Part shown: positions 1-7,463 of the stretch, in pieces
Numbering within the stretch: position 1 is the first letter of the stretch
How the letters are laid out: every line of letters starts with the position of its first letter
Assembly: GCA_910588295.1 (NCBI GenBank)
Contig: CAJUQO010000066.1
Coordinates: forward strand, 1-17,401
Length of the DNA: 17,401 bases
Reading direction: 5' to 3'
DNA from: an uncultured Lachnospiraceae bacterium
GTDB taxonomy: Bacteria > Bacillota > Clostridia > Lachnospirales > Lachnospiraceae
The notes under the pieces: generated by a model
Seen by the model: the letters and a program-made list of their open reading frames with translations, nothing else
What the model was told of the DNA's origin: nothing
The model's database searches: none
Translations under genes and position numbers: made by a program

Positions 1-322
1 CCGAATAGGCTGAGTACTTGCTGTACCAATACCCGAACACGTAGGCAGGAGGCACCCCAAAATACTGGGATACCTTTATACTTGCCCCCATACTGATACC
101 GATATACAGTACGATGAGCAGATTCAGGATCGGTCCCGCGCTGCCCACAGCGGCCAGGGCGTTGTCCCCCACATACTTTCCCACCACCACGCTGTCCACC
201 GTATTGTAGAGCTGCTGGGCAATATTCCCCAACAGCATGGGCACCGTAAACAGCAGTATTTTTTCCCAGGGCGCGCCCAGCGTCATGTCCACGGGCGCAA
301 ATAATTTCTTCAGTGCTTCCAT
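1..322 (-). CDS. MATE family efflux transporter, N-terminal part (runs off the window)
   Basis: The frame is open from a start near 322 to the window edge (about 107 codons). The first 87 or so residues read as the start of a MATE-family (NorM/DinF-like) cation/drug antiporter: a short amphipathic leader, then FTVPMLLGNIAQQLYNTVDS, VVGKYVGDNALAAVGSAGP and GISMGASIKVSQYFG, all typical of MATE helices 1 and 2. Two adjacent ATGs (325 and 322) follow an AGGAGG. The second has the better 5-nt spacing, so I chose it. After QYFG the last 18 or so residues (beginning VPPAYVFG) no longer resemble the usual charged MATE loop, so a divergence, frameshift or assembly junction near bases 1-60 is possible. 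Family call is good; substrate unknown. Confidence 0.8.
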   Translation of the reverse strand, partial: MEALKKLFAPVDMTLGAPWEKILLFTVPMLLGNIAQQLYNTVDSVVVGKYVGDNALAAVGSAGPILNLLIVLYIGISMGASIKVSQYFGVPPAYVFGYWYSKYSAYS

Positions 323-348
323 CATCCCCTCCTCAAAGTATTCCCTCC

Positions 349-354
349 ATTATA
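349..354 (-). promoter_or_regulatory. Candidate -10 box of the MATE gene
   Basis: On the minus strand a perfect TATAAT lies about 25 bases upstream of the MATE start, in an AT-rich gap. The hexamer 17 bases further upstream (ATTCAG, 372-377) is a poor -35 match, so the promoter is weak or helped by an activator. Confidence 0.4.
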
Positions 355-482
355 TCTTTTTTGCACTCCCACTGAATCATTTTCTTACGGTTCACGCCAG
401 TCAGTGTGCAGACCTGTCGGGCAATTACGTATGATTCTACCACTTCCTTTTAAAATTCTCCACTGTTTCCTGCAAAAAGGAG

Positions 483-512
483 AAAAAAAGAGGCCCCGGA
501 TACCGGAGCCCC
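483..512 (-). terminator. Rho-independent terminator of the phosphoribosyltransferase gene
   Basis: On the minus strand a 10-bp stem (GGGGCTCCGG / CCGGGGCCTC, with two G-U pairs) closes a TAT loop and is followed by seven T residues. It starts about 10 bases after the stop codon at 522-524. It separates the phosphoribosyltransferase gene from the MATE gene. Confidence 0.92.
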
Positions 513-521
513 GCGCATTTC

Positions 522-1166
522 TTATAATTTTGAGTAGCCAAAGCTGTTGACCAATGCATCCAGCGGCACCTTGTCCCTGCACAGCGGGCACTCGCTGGGC
601 TTGTAGGACTGATACGAAACGTCCGACGCGCGGAACGCTGCGCTGACCTCCACACCGCCCACCACGGAAATAGCGCTGAATATGGCGGATACGCCGCTGA
701 TGATACCGTCATAGTAACGGATGCATCCCAGAGATGTGTCCAGCGTATGGCCGGTGGTCACGGAACCCGTCAGCACGAGAATGTGTTTGTTCCGGATGGT
801 TCTCTGCAGATTATCGCGGAAGATGATCTGCCCGGCTCCCGCCATGCTGTGCTCCGGCGACACCACGTAGAGGGTGCGGTGGGCATTGTAGGAGAGGATC
901 CCCGACTTGGTGAGTTCCTCCGCCAGATAAGTGCCAATGACCTCTGTGCCGTCCAGGCAGACGATCGTGTCCACAGGCGTGGTGATCTCATAGCGCTTTG
1001 CCAGAATAGCCGCCAGGCTCTTCGCCTCCGTACAACGGGTCTTCAGGGTCGTGATGTCCATGTAATTGGTAATGTGGGACTGCGGCGTAGCAAAATGTCC
1101 CGGAATCATCCGAAGCTGTACGCCCGGATCCATCTGTGACCTGATCTTAATTGCTTTTCTTTCCAT
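522..1166 (-). CDS. Orotate phosphoribosyltransferase-like protein with variant PRPP loop
   Basis: This 214-residue protein has the length and layout of a type I phosphoribosyltransferase of the PyrE group: an N-terminal hood-like segment, a central VDTIVCLDGTEVIGTYLAEE strand-helix, and a PRPP-loop region VLTGSVTTGHTLDTSL around residues 158-173. It ends with a CPLC pair and KVPLDALVNSFGYS. In classical members the PRPP loop begins with two acidic residues (consensus VDDVxTTG). Here they are T-G, which is unusual and may change or abolish PRPP chemistry. The start at 1166 is preceded by AAGGAG 9 bases upstream; a longer frame to 1256 has no such site. The gene has its own promoter at 1266-1294 and its own terminator, so it is a single-gene unit. 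A role in pyrimidine salvage or synthesis is possible; a regulatory or different-substrate role cannot be excluded. Confidence 0.75.
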   Translation of the reverse strand: MERKAIKIRSQMDPGVQLRMIPGHFATPQSHITNYMDITTLKTRCTEAKSLAAILAKRYEITTPVDTIVCLDGTEVIGTYLAEELTKSGILSYNAHRTLYVVSPEHSMAGAGQIIFRDNLQRTIRNKHILVLTGSVTTGHTLDTSLGCIRYYDGIISGVSAIFSAISVVGGVEVSAAFRASDVSYQSYKPSECPLCRDKVPLDALVNSFGYSKL

Positions 1167-1265
1167 AAGCCAAATCTCCTTTCGTCCGCTCCTGCACAGA
1201 ATACCGCCCCTGCTTCTCCCCCAAAAGTCGAAAAATCTGCGGCACTCCGTACACAATATATGGAA

Positions 1266-1294
1266 ATTATAACACGCCCTCTACGAAAACACAA
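1266..1294 (-). promoter_or_regulatory. Sigma-A-type promoter for the phosphoribosyltransferase gene
   Basis: On the minus strand TTGTGT (1289-1294) and a perfect TATAAT (1266-1271) are separated by exactly 17 bases. This predicts a transcript start near 1258 and a leader of about 90 bases before the ATG at 1166. I recognise no known riboswitch in that leader. Confidence 0.7.
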
Positions 1295-1300
1295 TTTCTA

Positions 1301-1320
1301 TTTGTTATGTTTGTAACAAA
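1301..1320. promoter_or_regulatory. Inverted repeat upstream of the -35 box, possible operator
   Basis: A perfect dyad TTTGTTA-N6-TAACAAA lies 6 bases upstream of the -35 box of the phosphoribosyltransferase promoter. Position and symmetry fit an operator, though it could be a weak mRNA hairpin at the end of the upstream operon. No regulator can be named. Confidence 0.35.
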
Positions 1321-1436
1321 ATCCAATGCGGATACAATTCTTATTTGTGCAACTATACTTTCGCAGATGATATTTGTCACTTTCTGTCACATCCGGCCCG
1401 GCCACAACGAAATATGACCGGAATTCTGCCGCCCCA

Positions 1437-2381
1437 TCAGTCATCCAGCCCGTAAGCGGCCAGTGAATCTCCCTCTCCCACGGCAAGGCCCCCGGTATAG
1501 TAAAATATCACGCCGTCGCCCTCCGCATAAAACTCCTGCACCACGTTTCCAAACATATCTTCCAGTCGGCCCAGCAGCTGCCCTTTAACCACCCGGTCGT
1601 TTTCCCTGACCGCCGGATACCAGAGCCCCGCCTTCTCACTCTCCAGATAGACGACATGCTCATAGACCCTGGGCTCGTGATCTGCCTCCGGCTCCGGGGA
1701 TTCGTACATGCCCAGATGCCGCAGCAGCAGATAAATATTTCTCTTATGCCCCGCAATCCACTCATCCCTGCAAAAACCGCCGTAGCCGCGCTCCAGAAGG
1801 AGCCCCGGCACATCATGATACACCGCCGCATAACTGTACTCCCCGCCGTCCGCCCCGGACGCGATGAGATAAGGCACATCCAGCGCTTTGGCCGCCGCCA
1901 GGGAGACTTCCCTCACCTTCTCCGCTTTCGGAAAAAACAGGCAGGGAGTCAGCGGCTCGTTCACGCTGCCCCCGTGCAGATCCAGCAGAAAATCCGTTTC
2001 CGGAAAGATCTCTTTCACAAACCAGTCCGCCAGCCGTTCGCCCGCGGTTCCGCCAGGCCGTCCCGGATAGCCGCTGTTCAGGTTGAATCCGTCCTCCGGC
2101 AGCGTCCTCCAATGCTGTTTCCAAAATCCGCTGGTATTCACACAGTGCATCAGCAGAAGATTCCCTTTCAGTTTCCCGGGATCGACCTCCCGCGCCGTCT
2201 GTATGACCGCCGGCGTTCCGTTGTACTCGCCCGCATGGATCTGGGCTGTCACCACCAGGGTTTTCCCCGGCTCTTTTCCGCAGATCAGCGTCGCGGGAAG
2301 CTCATAATCTGTCTGATCCGGTTTCAGGATAACCTGCCGCTTTTGTCCTGGCTCCAGCTCCTGTCCACATAGTTTCCACAT
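1437..2381 (-). CDS. M14-family deacylase (succinylglutamate desuccinylase / aspartoacylase-like)
   Basis: This 314-residue protein belongs to the zinc-dependent AstE/AspA branch of the M14 peptidase clan, which hydrolyses N-acyl amino acid amides. The zinc motif HAGEYNG (H49, E52), the third ligand in LLDLHGG (H136) and an LLLERGYGG segment carrying the likely catalytic Glu (about E197) are all present. The arginine-bearing DLNR motif of aspartoacylases is replaced by FNLNSGYPG, so the acyl group recognised probably differs. The C-terminal third (from about residue 225) looks like the beta-rich cap of the family. A GGGAGG site lies just upstream of the ATG. It starts 28 bases after the P-type ATPase stop codon with no terminator between, so it is probably the last gene of the B12-riboswitch operon. 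Substrate unknown. Confidence 0.85.
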   Translation of the reverse strand: MWKLCGQELEPGQKRQVILKPDQTDYELPATLICGKEPGKTLVVTAQIHAGEYNGTPAVIQTAREVDPGKLKGNLLLMHCVNTSGFWKQHWRTLPEDGFNLNSGYPGRPGGTAGERLADWFVKEIFPETDFLLDLHGGSVNEPLTPCLFFPKAEKVREVSLAAAKALDVPYLIASGADGGEYSYAAVYHDVPGLLLERGYGGFCRDEWIAGHKRNIYLLLRHLGMYESPEPEADHEPRVYEHVVYLESEKAGLWYPAVRENDRVVKGQLLGRLEDMFGNVVQEFYAEGDGVIFYYTGGLAVGEGDSLAAYGLDD

Positions 2382-2409
2382 ATTTATTTTCCTCCCTCTT
2401 ACCGTCCGC

Positions 2410-5217
2410 TTATTTCCTGTACAATATCCGGATGGAGTTCAAAAGACACAGCACGGACACACCGGTATCCGCAAATACCGCCACCCACATATTGGCAAAT
2501 CCAAACAGTCCCGCCACCATGACAATGGCCTTGACTGCCAGCGCAAAATACACGTTTTGCCAGGAGATCCTGGCGGTGGCCCGGGCAATATCGATGGCCT
2601 GGGGGATCGCCGCCATCTCGGATGTCATAAATACCACATCCGCCGCCTCAATGGCCGCGTCTGCGCCGCTGCCCATGGCCGCACCCACATCGGCGCCGGC
2701 CAGCACCGGAGCGTCGTTGATACCGTCGCCGACAAACATGACGCTGCCATGCTTCTGACGGATCTTCTGCAGTTCATTAAACTTATCCTCCGGCAGTAAT
2801 TTGGCGTGTACCTCGTCGATGCCCGCCTCCGCGGCAACGGCCCTGGCGCTGTCCTCGGCATCTCCGGTCAGCATGGCCGTGATAATGCCGTATTTCTTTG
2901 TCCTTGCGATGGCATCCACCGCATCCGGTTTAATGGTGTCAGCAATCACAATATGGCCCACGAATATTCCGTTCAGCGCCGTCAGCACCTCTGTGCCAAA
3001 CTGCTCCTTTTTATAACCGGACAGATCCACGCCGTTGGCATCCATCAGTTTGCGGTTGCCGCAGAGAACCACGCCTCTGCTGATCTCCGCCCGGATACCG
3101 TGGCCGGCGATCTCCTCCACTCTGGAAGGACGCTCAATTTCCAAGTTCTTTTCCTTTGCCGCCTCCACGATACTGCTGCCGATGGGATGGGTGGAGGACA
3201 GCTCACAGCTGGCGCTGACGGCCAGCAGTTCGTCCGACGTCATCGTTTCATCGGCGCAGACCGCGCTTTGTACCACAAAATTTCCTTTTGTGATGGTTCC
3301 CGTCTTATCCATGACTACGGCTTTTACATTCTTTAACGATTCAATAGCCACGCCGCCTTTAAACAAGATATTCTTTTTTGAGGCCGCGCCGATCCCTGAG
3401 AAAAATGCCAGGGGCACAGAGAGAACCAGAGCGCAGGGACAGCTGATGACCAGAAATGTCAGCGCCGTCAGAACGGAAGCCGTTCCCGACGTTCCATAAA
3501 CCACCCCGACGGTTCCCGCATAATCTGCATCCACAAAGAAATGCCAGTTCGGTATCACAAAGGGCAGCACCACAGCCACTACGACGGCAAACAGGACGAC
3601 AAAGGGCGTGTATACCCTGGCAAAACGGGTAATAAATTTATCAATATTGGGTTTGCTGGCCGCCGCGTTTTCCACGGAATCCAGAATACGGGTGACCATG
3701 GATTCCTCCAGCACCTTTTCCACCCGGATCTTGACCTGTCCGGAGGTATTGACGCAGCCGGAACTCACCAGGTCGCCCACGCCGGCTTTTACCGGCACCG
3801 GCTCCCCCGTGATCGCAGAGGTGTCCAGCCGGGTCTCCCCCTCGATCACAACGCCGTCCAGGGGGACGCGGTCGCCCGGGCGCACCAGGACGATATCGCC
3901 GACCACGGCTTCCTCCGCGTCCATGACGCGCACTTCGTCCCCCACCACCAGGTTGACCACCTCCGGGCGCAGATCCACCGCATCCATGATCTGGGAGCGG
4001 CTCTGCTCTGTGGCCCGGTCTTCAAAGTACTCACCGATGCGGTAAAACAGCATGACGCCCACCGCCTCCGGAAACTCACGGATCGCAAAGGCGCCCAGCG
4101 TGGCAATGCACATCAGGAAATTCTCATCAAACACCTGACCCTTTTTGATATTCCTGAGAGCGGTCATGAGAACTTTACCGCCCAGGATCAGGTAGGAAAC
4201 GATAAACAGCGGCAGCAGTCTCATATCAGACTCTTCCAGGCCGCCGATATGGATCATCAGGAACCCGATCAAAAACAGGACGGCGCCGGCCCCGATCGTA
4301 GGCAGCGGTTTATATTTTTCCGGAACGGCGGATTTCTTTTCTTTCTTTTTGTCTTCTTTCTTGATTTCTTCCTTTGGAATAACCGTGATGCCGTCCTCCA
4401 TCCCGTCAATGGCTTTCTGGATCAATGGGATCAGCACATCGGGGCGGCCCGCGGAAAGACGCATCTGTTTGTTGGCATAGGTGATGGACACATCATCCAC
4501 CCCGTCCATGGTTTTAATCTTTCTCTCGATTTTTGCCGCGCAGTTGGGGCAGTCCAGCCCCTCCAGAACGTAAACCTTCGTCCTGGAAACAGTTGTACTC
4601 GCTTTTCTGTTCCTGGGTACCAGGGTAATACCGTCTTCGATGGCATCGATCGCCGCCTGCATTTTCTCCATCAGGCCGGTATGATCCGGCGCCGATACGC
4701 GAAGCTGTTTTGTGGCATATGCCACAGAGGCGTATTCCACCTCCGGCATTTGGCGGATCTTTGCCTCCACCTTCGCGGCACAGTTGGCGCAGTCTAAGCC
4801 CTCCAGGATATAGACCCGTTTCTCCATCTTTTCGTCCGGCATGACACAGTTGCATTTTGCCAGGGATTCGCCGCACACGTCGCAGTATTCCACATGGGGG
4901 TTGCAGATCTCACAGTCACAATCCTCCGGATGGCCCTCTGTATGATGATGCTCCGTGATAAAATGGGTGTGCGAGCGTGTGGATACATCCCGTGGGCCAT
5001 GGTCATGGCCGCACCCGCAGCCGTCACCATGGTCATGATGATCGTGATGGTCATGGCCATGATGATCGTGGTGGTCGTGATCATGATGATCGTGATCATG
5101 GTGATCATGATGATCGTGATGGTCATGGTCATGATGATCGTGATGGTCATGGCCATGATGATCGTGGTGATGATCGTGATCGTGCTCATGGTCATGACTG
5201 TGTTTATGGTCATGCAT
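2410..5217 (-). CDS. P1B-type Zn/Cd/(Co)-transporting ATPase with extreme His-rich N-terminus and two HMA domains
   Basis: This 935-residue heavy-metal exporter is far longer than the usual 620-730. Residues 2-73 are mostly His and Asp (about 40 His). A Cys-rich stretch follows (C67, C69, C100, C102, C105, C112, C115, C122, C124). Two HMA domains carry LDCANC (C143, C146) and LDCPNC (C223, C226). The core has TGE (470-472), CPC in membrane helix 6 (593-595), DKTGT (D637 is phosphorylated), HP (677-678) and GDGINDAP (830-837). CPC, with Lys896 and Asp917 in the last two helices, is the P1B-2 (ZntA/CadA) signature rather than the copper type. It should pump divalent soft metal out of the cytoplasm. 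AGGAGG lies 7 bases before the ATG. It sits 30 bases behind the lipoprotein gene, in the same operon as an importer, which is unusual for an exporter. Confidence 0.93.
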   Translation of the reverse strand: MHDHKHSHDHEHDHDHHHDHHGHDHHDHHDHDHHDHHDHHDHDHHDHDHHDHHGHDHHDHHDHGDGCGCGHDHGPRDVSTRSHTHFITEHHHTEGHPEDCDCEICNPHVEYCDVCGESLAKCNCVMPDEKMEKRVYILEGLDCANCAAKVEAKIRQMPEVEYASVAYATKQLRVSAPDHTGLMEKMQAAIDAIEDGITLVPRNRKASTTVSRTKVYVLEGLDCPNCAAKIERKIKTMDGVDDVSITYANKQMRLSAGRPDVLIPLIQKAIDGMEDGITVIPKEEIKKEDKKKEKKSAVPEKYKPLPTIGAGAVLFLIGFLMIHIGGLEESDMRLLPLFIVSYLILGGKVLMTALRNIKKGQVFDENFLMCIATLGAFAIREFPEAVGVMLFYRIGEYFEDRATEQSRSQIMDAVDLRPEVVNLVVGDEVRVMDAEEAVVGDIVLVRPGDRVPLDGVVIEGETRLDTSAITGEPVPVKAGVGDLVSSGCVNTSGQVKIRVEKVLEESMVTRILDSVENAAASKPNIDKFITRFARVYTPFVVLFAVVVAVVLPFVIPNWHFFVDADYAGTVGVVYGTSGTASVLTALTFLVISCPCALVLSVPLAFFSGIGAASKKNILFKGGVAIESLKNVKAVVMDKTGTITKGNFVVQSAVCADETMTSDELLAVSASCELSSTHPIGSSIVEAAKEKNLEIERPSRVEEIAGHGIRAEISRGVVLCGNRKLMDANGVDLSGYKKEQFGTEVLTALNGIFVGHIVIADTIKPDAVDAIARTKKYGIITAMLTGDAEDSARAVAAEAGIDEVHAKLLPEDKFNELQKIRQKHGSVMFVGDGINDAPVLAGADVGAAMGSGADAAIEAADVVFMTSEMAAIPQAIDIARATARISWQNVYFALAVKAIVMVAGLFGFANMWVAVFADTGVSVLCLLNSIRILYRK
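4999..5214. repeat. Low-complexity GAT/CAT-type repeat encoding the His-Asp tract
   Basis: About 215 bases consist of irregular short repeats of CATGATCATGA/CACGATCA type, which on the minus strand encode the HDH/HHD tract of the P-type ATPase. Such tracts can expand or contract by replication slippage in units of 3, 6 or 9 bases without breaking the frame. The tract is purely coding; it is not a CRISPR array. Confidence 0.85.
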
Positions 5218-5247
5218 GATAATATCCTCCTACATATCTGTTCGTTC

Positions 5248-6489
5248 TTATTCTCGTCTGTTTTCCGCCTCTTCATACGTCCAGGCTTCCGTGAGCGCCT
5301 TCAGCTTCTCAAAACTGGCTGTCTCATCGTACGCTTTCATAACAGATCCCAGATCCTCATAATTATAGGCGTTTACATAGATCCCGGTCGCCAGCGCGTA
5401 CCTGGCATTATATTCCTCTTTGCTTCTGGAGATCCAGTATCCCTGCGTCATCCGGAACGCTTTTCCGTTTTCACGGAACTCCCCGGCATGGCCGGTAACC
5501 GCATTGTACATAGCGGCAAAGGAGGGGCCGATGATGGAGCTGTATTTACCCGCGACATAGCATAAAGTCCCGTCCTCAAACAGTTCCTTATTGGTCATGC
5601 TGTAGCAGTCCACCACGCCCTGTTTTACTCCCTCTTCTTTCAGGGCATCCACCATGCTGTACATAGAAAACATGGAAAGGGCAAAATCATAATCACCGTT
5701 CTTCAGTTCCTCCCGGGCTCCCTTTTCCACATCTTCCCTTGTCGTATAACCCGGATAAACGGTCAGGGCAATTCCGCCGAGAGACAGCTTTACCGGCTCC
5801 TGGGTAACCGCCAGCTCCTCAACATCCGATCCAAGGTCTCCGAAATGTTCCGCAAAAACTTCCAGCGCCCCCACAGAACGGAGCCGGTGCATCTCGTTTC
5901 CAATTGCGGCGCCGCCCGTAAACAAAATATAGGAATCCCCATCCATCTCACTGATAAAGTATTCCGCCATGTCCGCTCCGGTCTGCCGTTCGATCTCGCT
6001 CCCGGGCCCTGTCACGCCCAGGAAATACGGATTGTCCTCTACAGACGCATACGCGTCCTCCGACACGGTGCCGGAAGCCAGCATGTAATAGATCCCCTGG
6101 GATTCACAGTACGCCACTTCCTCCCGCAGGTCATACGTGATAAAAGACAGAATCCCTTCCGCGCCCTCCGCGCAGGCATCACGGAGAAACGCCATCTCAT
6201 CTTCCGCACTGCGGATCGTATAGGAATAGCAGAATTCCACCTCCGGGAAGCATTCTTTAATGTAGTCTGTCAGATATTCGCGGAATTCAATCACTTCGTC
6301 ATCCATCACATCATAGACCGCTACCCCGATCTTATGCACGGCAGCCGAATCATCTACAGATACAGGGCTGCTTTCCTCCCGGACATCCGGCGCATCCGTC
6401 CCCGCGCCCGTTTCGGACGGAACATTTCTACAGCCTCCCATGCAGAGTATGAGCGCTGCTGCCATCAGGACAGAAATGAATTTTTTCAC
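5248..6489 (-). CDS. Lipoprotein with sugar-binding-type periplasmic fold (Peripla_BP_4-like)
   Basis: This 413-residue protein begins with a lipoprotein signal peptide (MKKF, a hydrophobic stretch, then LCMGGC; Cys20 would be lipidated), so it should be anchored outside the membrane. From about residue 52 (KIGVAVYDVMDDEVIEFREY) it follows the two-lobe type I periplasmic-binding fold seen in ribose/galactose-binding proteins and related sensors. The start is GTG, overlapping the stop of the preceding ATPase gene as GTGA, which implies translational coupling. A GAGGAG lies just upstream. The fold differs from that of the SBP_bac_5 protein at the head of the operon, which is the usual partner of this permease class. 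It may be a second receptor, an accessory metal or ligand carrier, or a captured gene. Ligand unknown. Confidence 0.75.
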   Translation of the reverse strand: MKKFISVLMAAALILCMGGCRNVPSETGAGTDAPDVREESSPVSVDDSAAVHKIGVAVYDVMDDEVIEFREYLTDYIKECFPEVEFCYSYTIRSAEDEMAFLRDACAEGAEGILSFITYDLREEVAYCESQGIYYMLASGTVSEDAYASVEDNPYFLGVTGPGSEIERQTGADMAEYFISEMDGDSYILFTGGAAIGNEMHRLRSVGALEVFAEHFGDLGSDVEELAVTQEPVKLSLGGIALTVYPGYTTREDVEKGAREELKNGDYDFALSMFSMYSMVDALKEEGVKQGVVDCYSMTNKELFEDGTLCYVAGKYSSIIGPSFAAMYNAVTGHAGEFRENGKAFRMTQGYWISRSKEEYNARYALATGIYVNAYNYEDLGSVMKAYDETASFEKLKALTEAWTYEEAENRRE

Positions 6490-7463
6490 TGCTTTTTCTC
6501 CTCCTTATCAAAGATATGGCAGGCCACTTCATGCCCGGGCCCCAGCTTGGTCAGAGCCGGACGCACCCGCCTGCACACTTCCATGCAGCGCCCGCAGCGG
6601 TCCTGGAACGGACAGCCTGGCGGAACGTTCAGAGGGCTTGGCGCCTCACTGTCAATGCTCTCGATCTTTTTAGAAAAATCCATGTTAACATCAAAGATCG
6701 CGCCCATCAGCGCCTTTGTATATGGGTGGGCCGCGTTTTTATCCAGATTCTCCGCCGGAAGCACCTCGACAATATTTCCCAGATACATCACCGCAATCTG
6801 ATGGGCAAAAGACTGAATCAACCCCAGGTCATGGGCAATAAAACCGATGGCAATATTTTTTTCCTTCTGGAGCTTTACTACCAGCTCAATGATGGTCTTC
6901 TGCACAGACACATCCAGCGCACAGGTAGCTTCGTCCATGACGATCAGCTCCGGCTCCAGCGCCAGCGCACGGGCGATGGCGATCCTCTGTCTTTGCCCGC
7001 CGGACATATTATGGGGAAACCTGTCGGCAAACTCGCCGGGCAGTTCTACCGCGTCCAGATATTTTCGCGCTACCGCATCCTTCTCAGAAGCATGGATCCG
7101 CCCAAAATTCATAAGCGGCTCACAGATGATATCACGAATCCTCATTTTGGGATTAAAGGAGCCGCCGGGATCTTGAAAAACCATCTGGATATACTGCCGT
7201 ATCTGGCGCAGCTCCTCTCCTTTCAGCTTTGTCAGATCTTTTCCCTTGAAGAGGATCTCCCCTTCGCTTGGAACGTCCAGGCGAACCAGGAAACGCATAA
7301 ATGTAGACTTTCCGCAGCCGGATTCACCGATCAGCCCCAATGTTTTCCCTCTGTAAAACTTCAGATTGATATCCTGACACGCAGTCAGTTCTCTGCCGCC
7401 GGAGGCAGGGAAGCGCCGGGTCACATGCCTTGCCTCCAAAATCATATCCTTTTCATCAAACAT
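6486..7463 (-). CDS. ABC transporter ATPase, OppF/DppF/NikE type
   Basis: This 325-residue nucleotide-binding subunit powers the nickel/peptide/opine-type importer. It has Walker A GESGCGKST (46-54), Q-loop Q97, signature NMSGGQRQR (152-160), Walker B LIVMDEAT (173-180) and switch His211. The C-terminal oligo_HPY extension carries C284, C290, C293, C297 and C315, spaced like the Cys cluster seen in many Dpp/Opp ATPases. The usual DEPTSALD reads DEATCALD here, a mild oddity. The ATG at 7463 has GGAGG 8 bases upstream and overlaps the end of the other ATPase gene by 8 bases. A longer upstream frame to 7568 lacks a ribosome binding site and lies fully inside the neighbour. Its own end overlaps the next gene by 4 bases. 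Confidence 0.93.
   Translation of the reverse strand: MFDEKDMILEARHVTRRFPASGGRELTACQDINLKFYRGKTLGLIGESGCGKSTFMRFLVRLDVPSEGEILFKGKDLTKLKGEELRQIRQYIQMVFQDPGGSFNPKMRIRDIICEPLMNFGRIHASEKDAVARKYLDAVELPGEFADRFPHNMSGGQRQRIAIARALALEPELIVMDEATCALDVSVQKTIIELVVKLQKEKNIAIGFIAHDLGLIQSFAHQIAVMYLGNIVEVLPAENLDKNAAHPYTKALMGAIFDVNMDFSKKIESIDSEAPSPLNVPPGCPFQDRCGRCMEVCRRVRPALTKLGPGHEVACHIFDKEEKKQ

Noticed and set aside
1167..1256. N-terminal extension of the phosphoribosyltransferase to 1256
   Set aside because: The extension lacks a ribosome binding site, begins practically at the predicted transcript start, and its residues are unlike the family. The ATG at 1166 has a good site.
1380..1436. Possible terminator after the deacylase gene (CCGG-based hairpin)
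   Set aside because: The stem is short with a 10-base loop and no U-tract follows. I could not support termination here, so where the long operon ends is open.
3541..4797. Long open frame (418 codons) on the plus strand
   Set aside because: It is antisense to the P-type ATPase, which has every family motif. The frame arises from codon bias on the other strand, has no ribosome binding site, and its product is His/Gln/Arg-rich and unlike any family.
4999..5214. Possible CRISPR or satellite array
   Set aside because: The units are short, irregular and in frame with the His-Asp tract. There are no unique spacers and no cas genes nearby.
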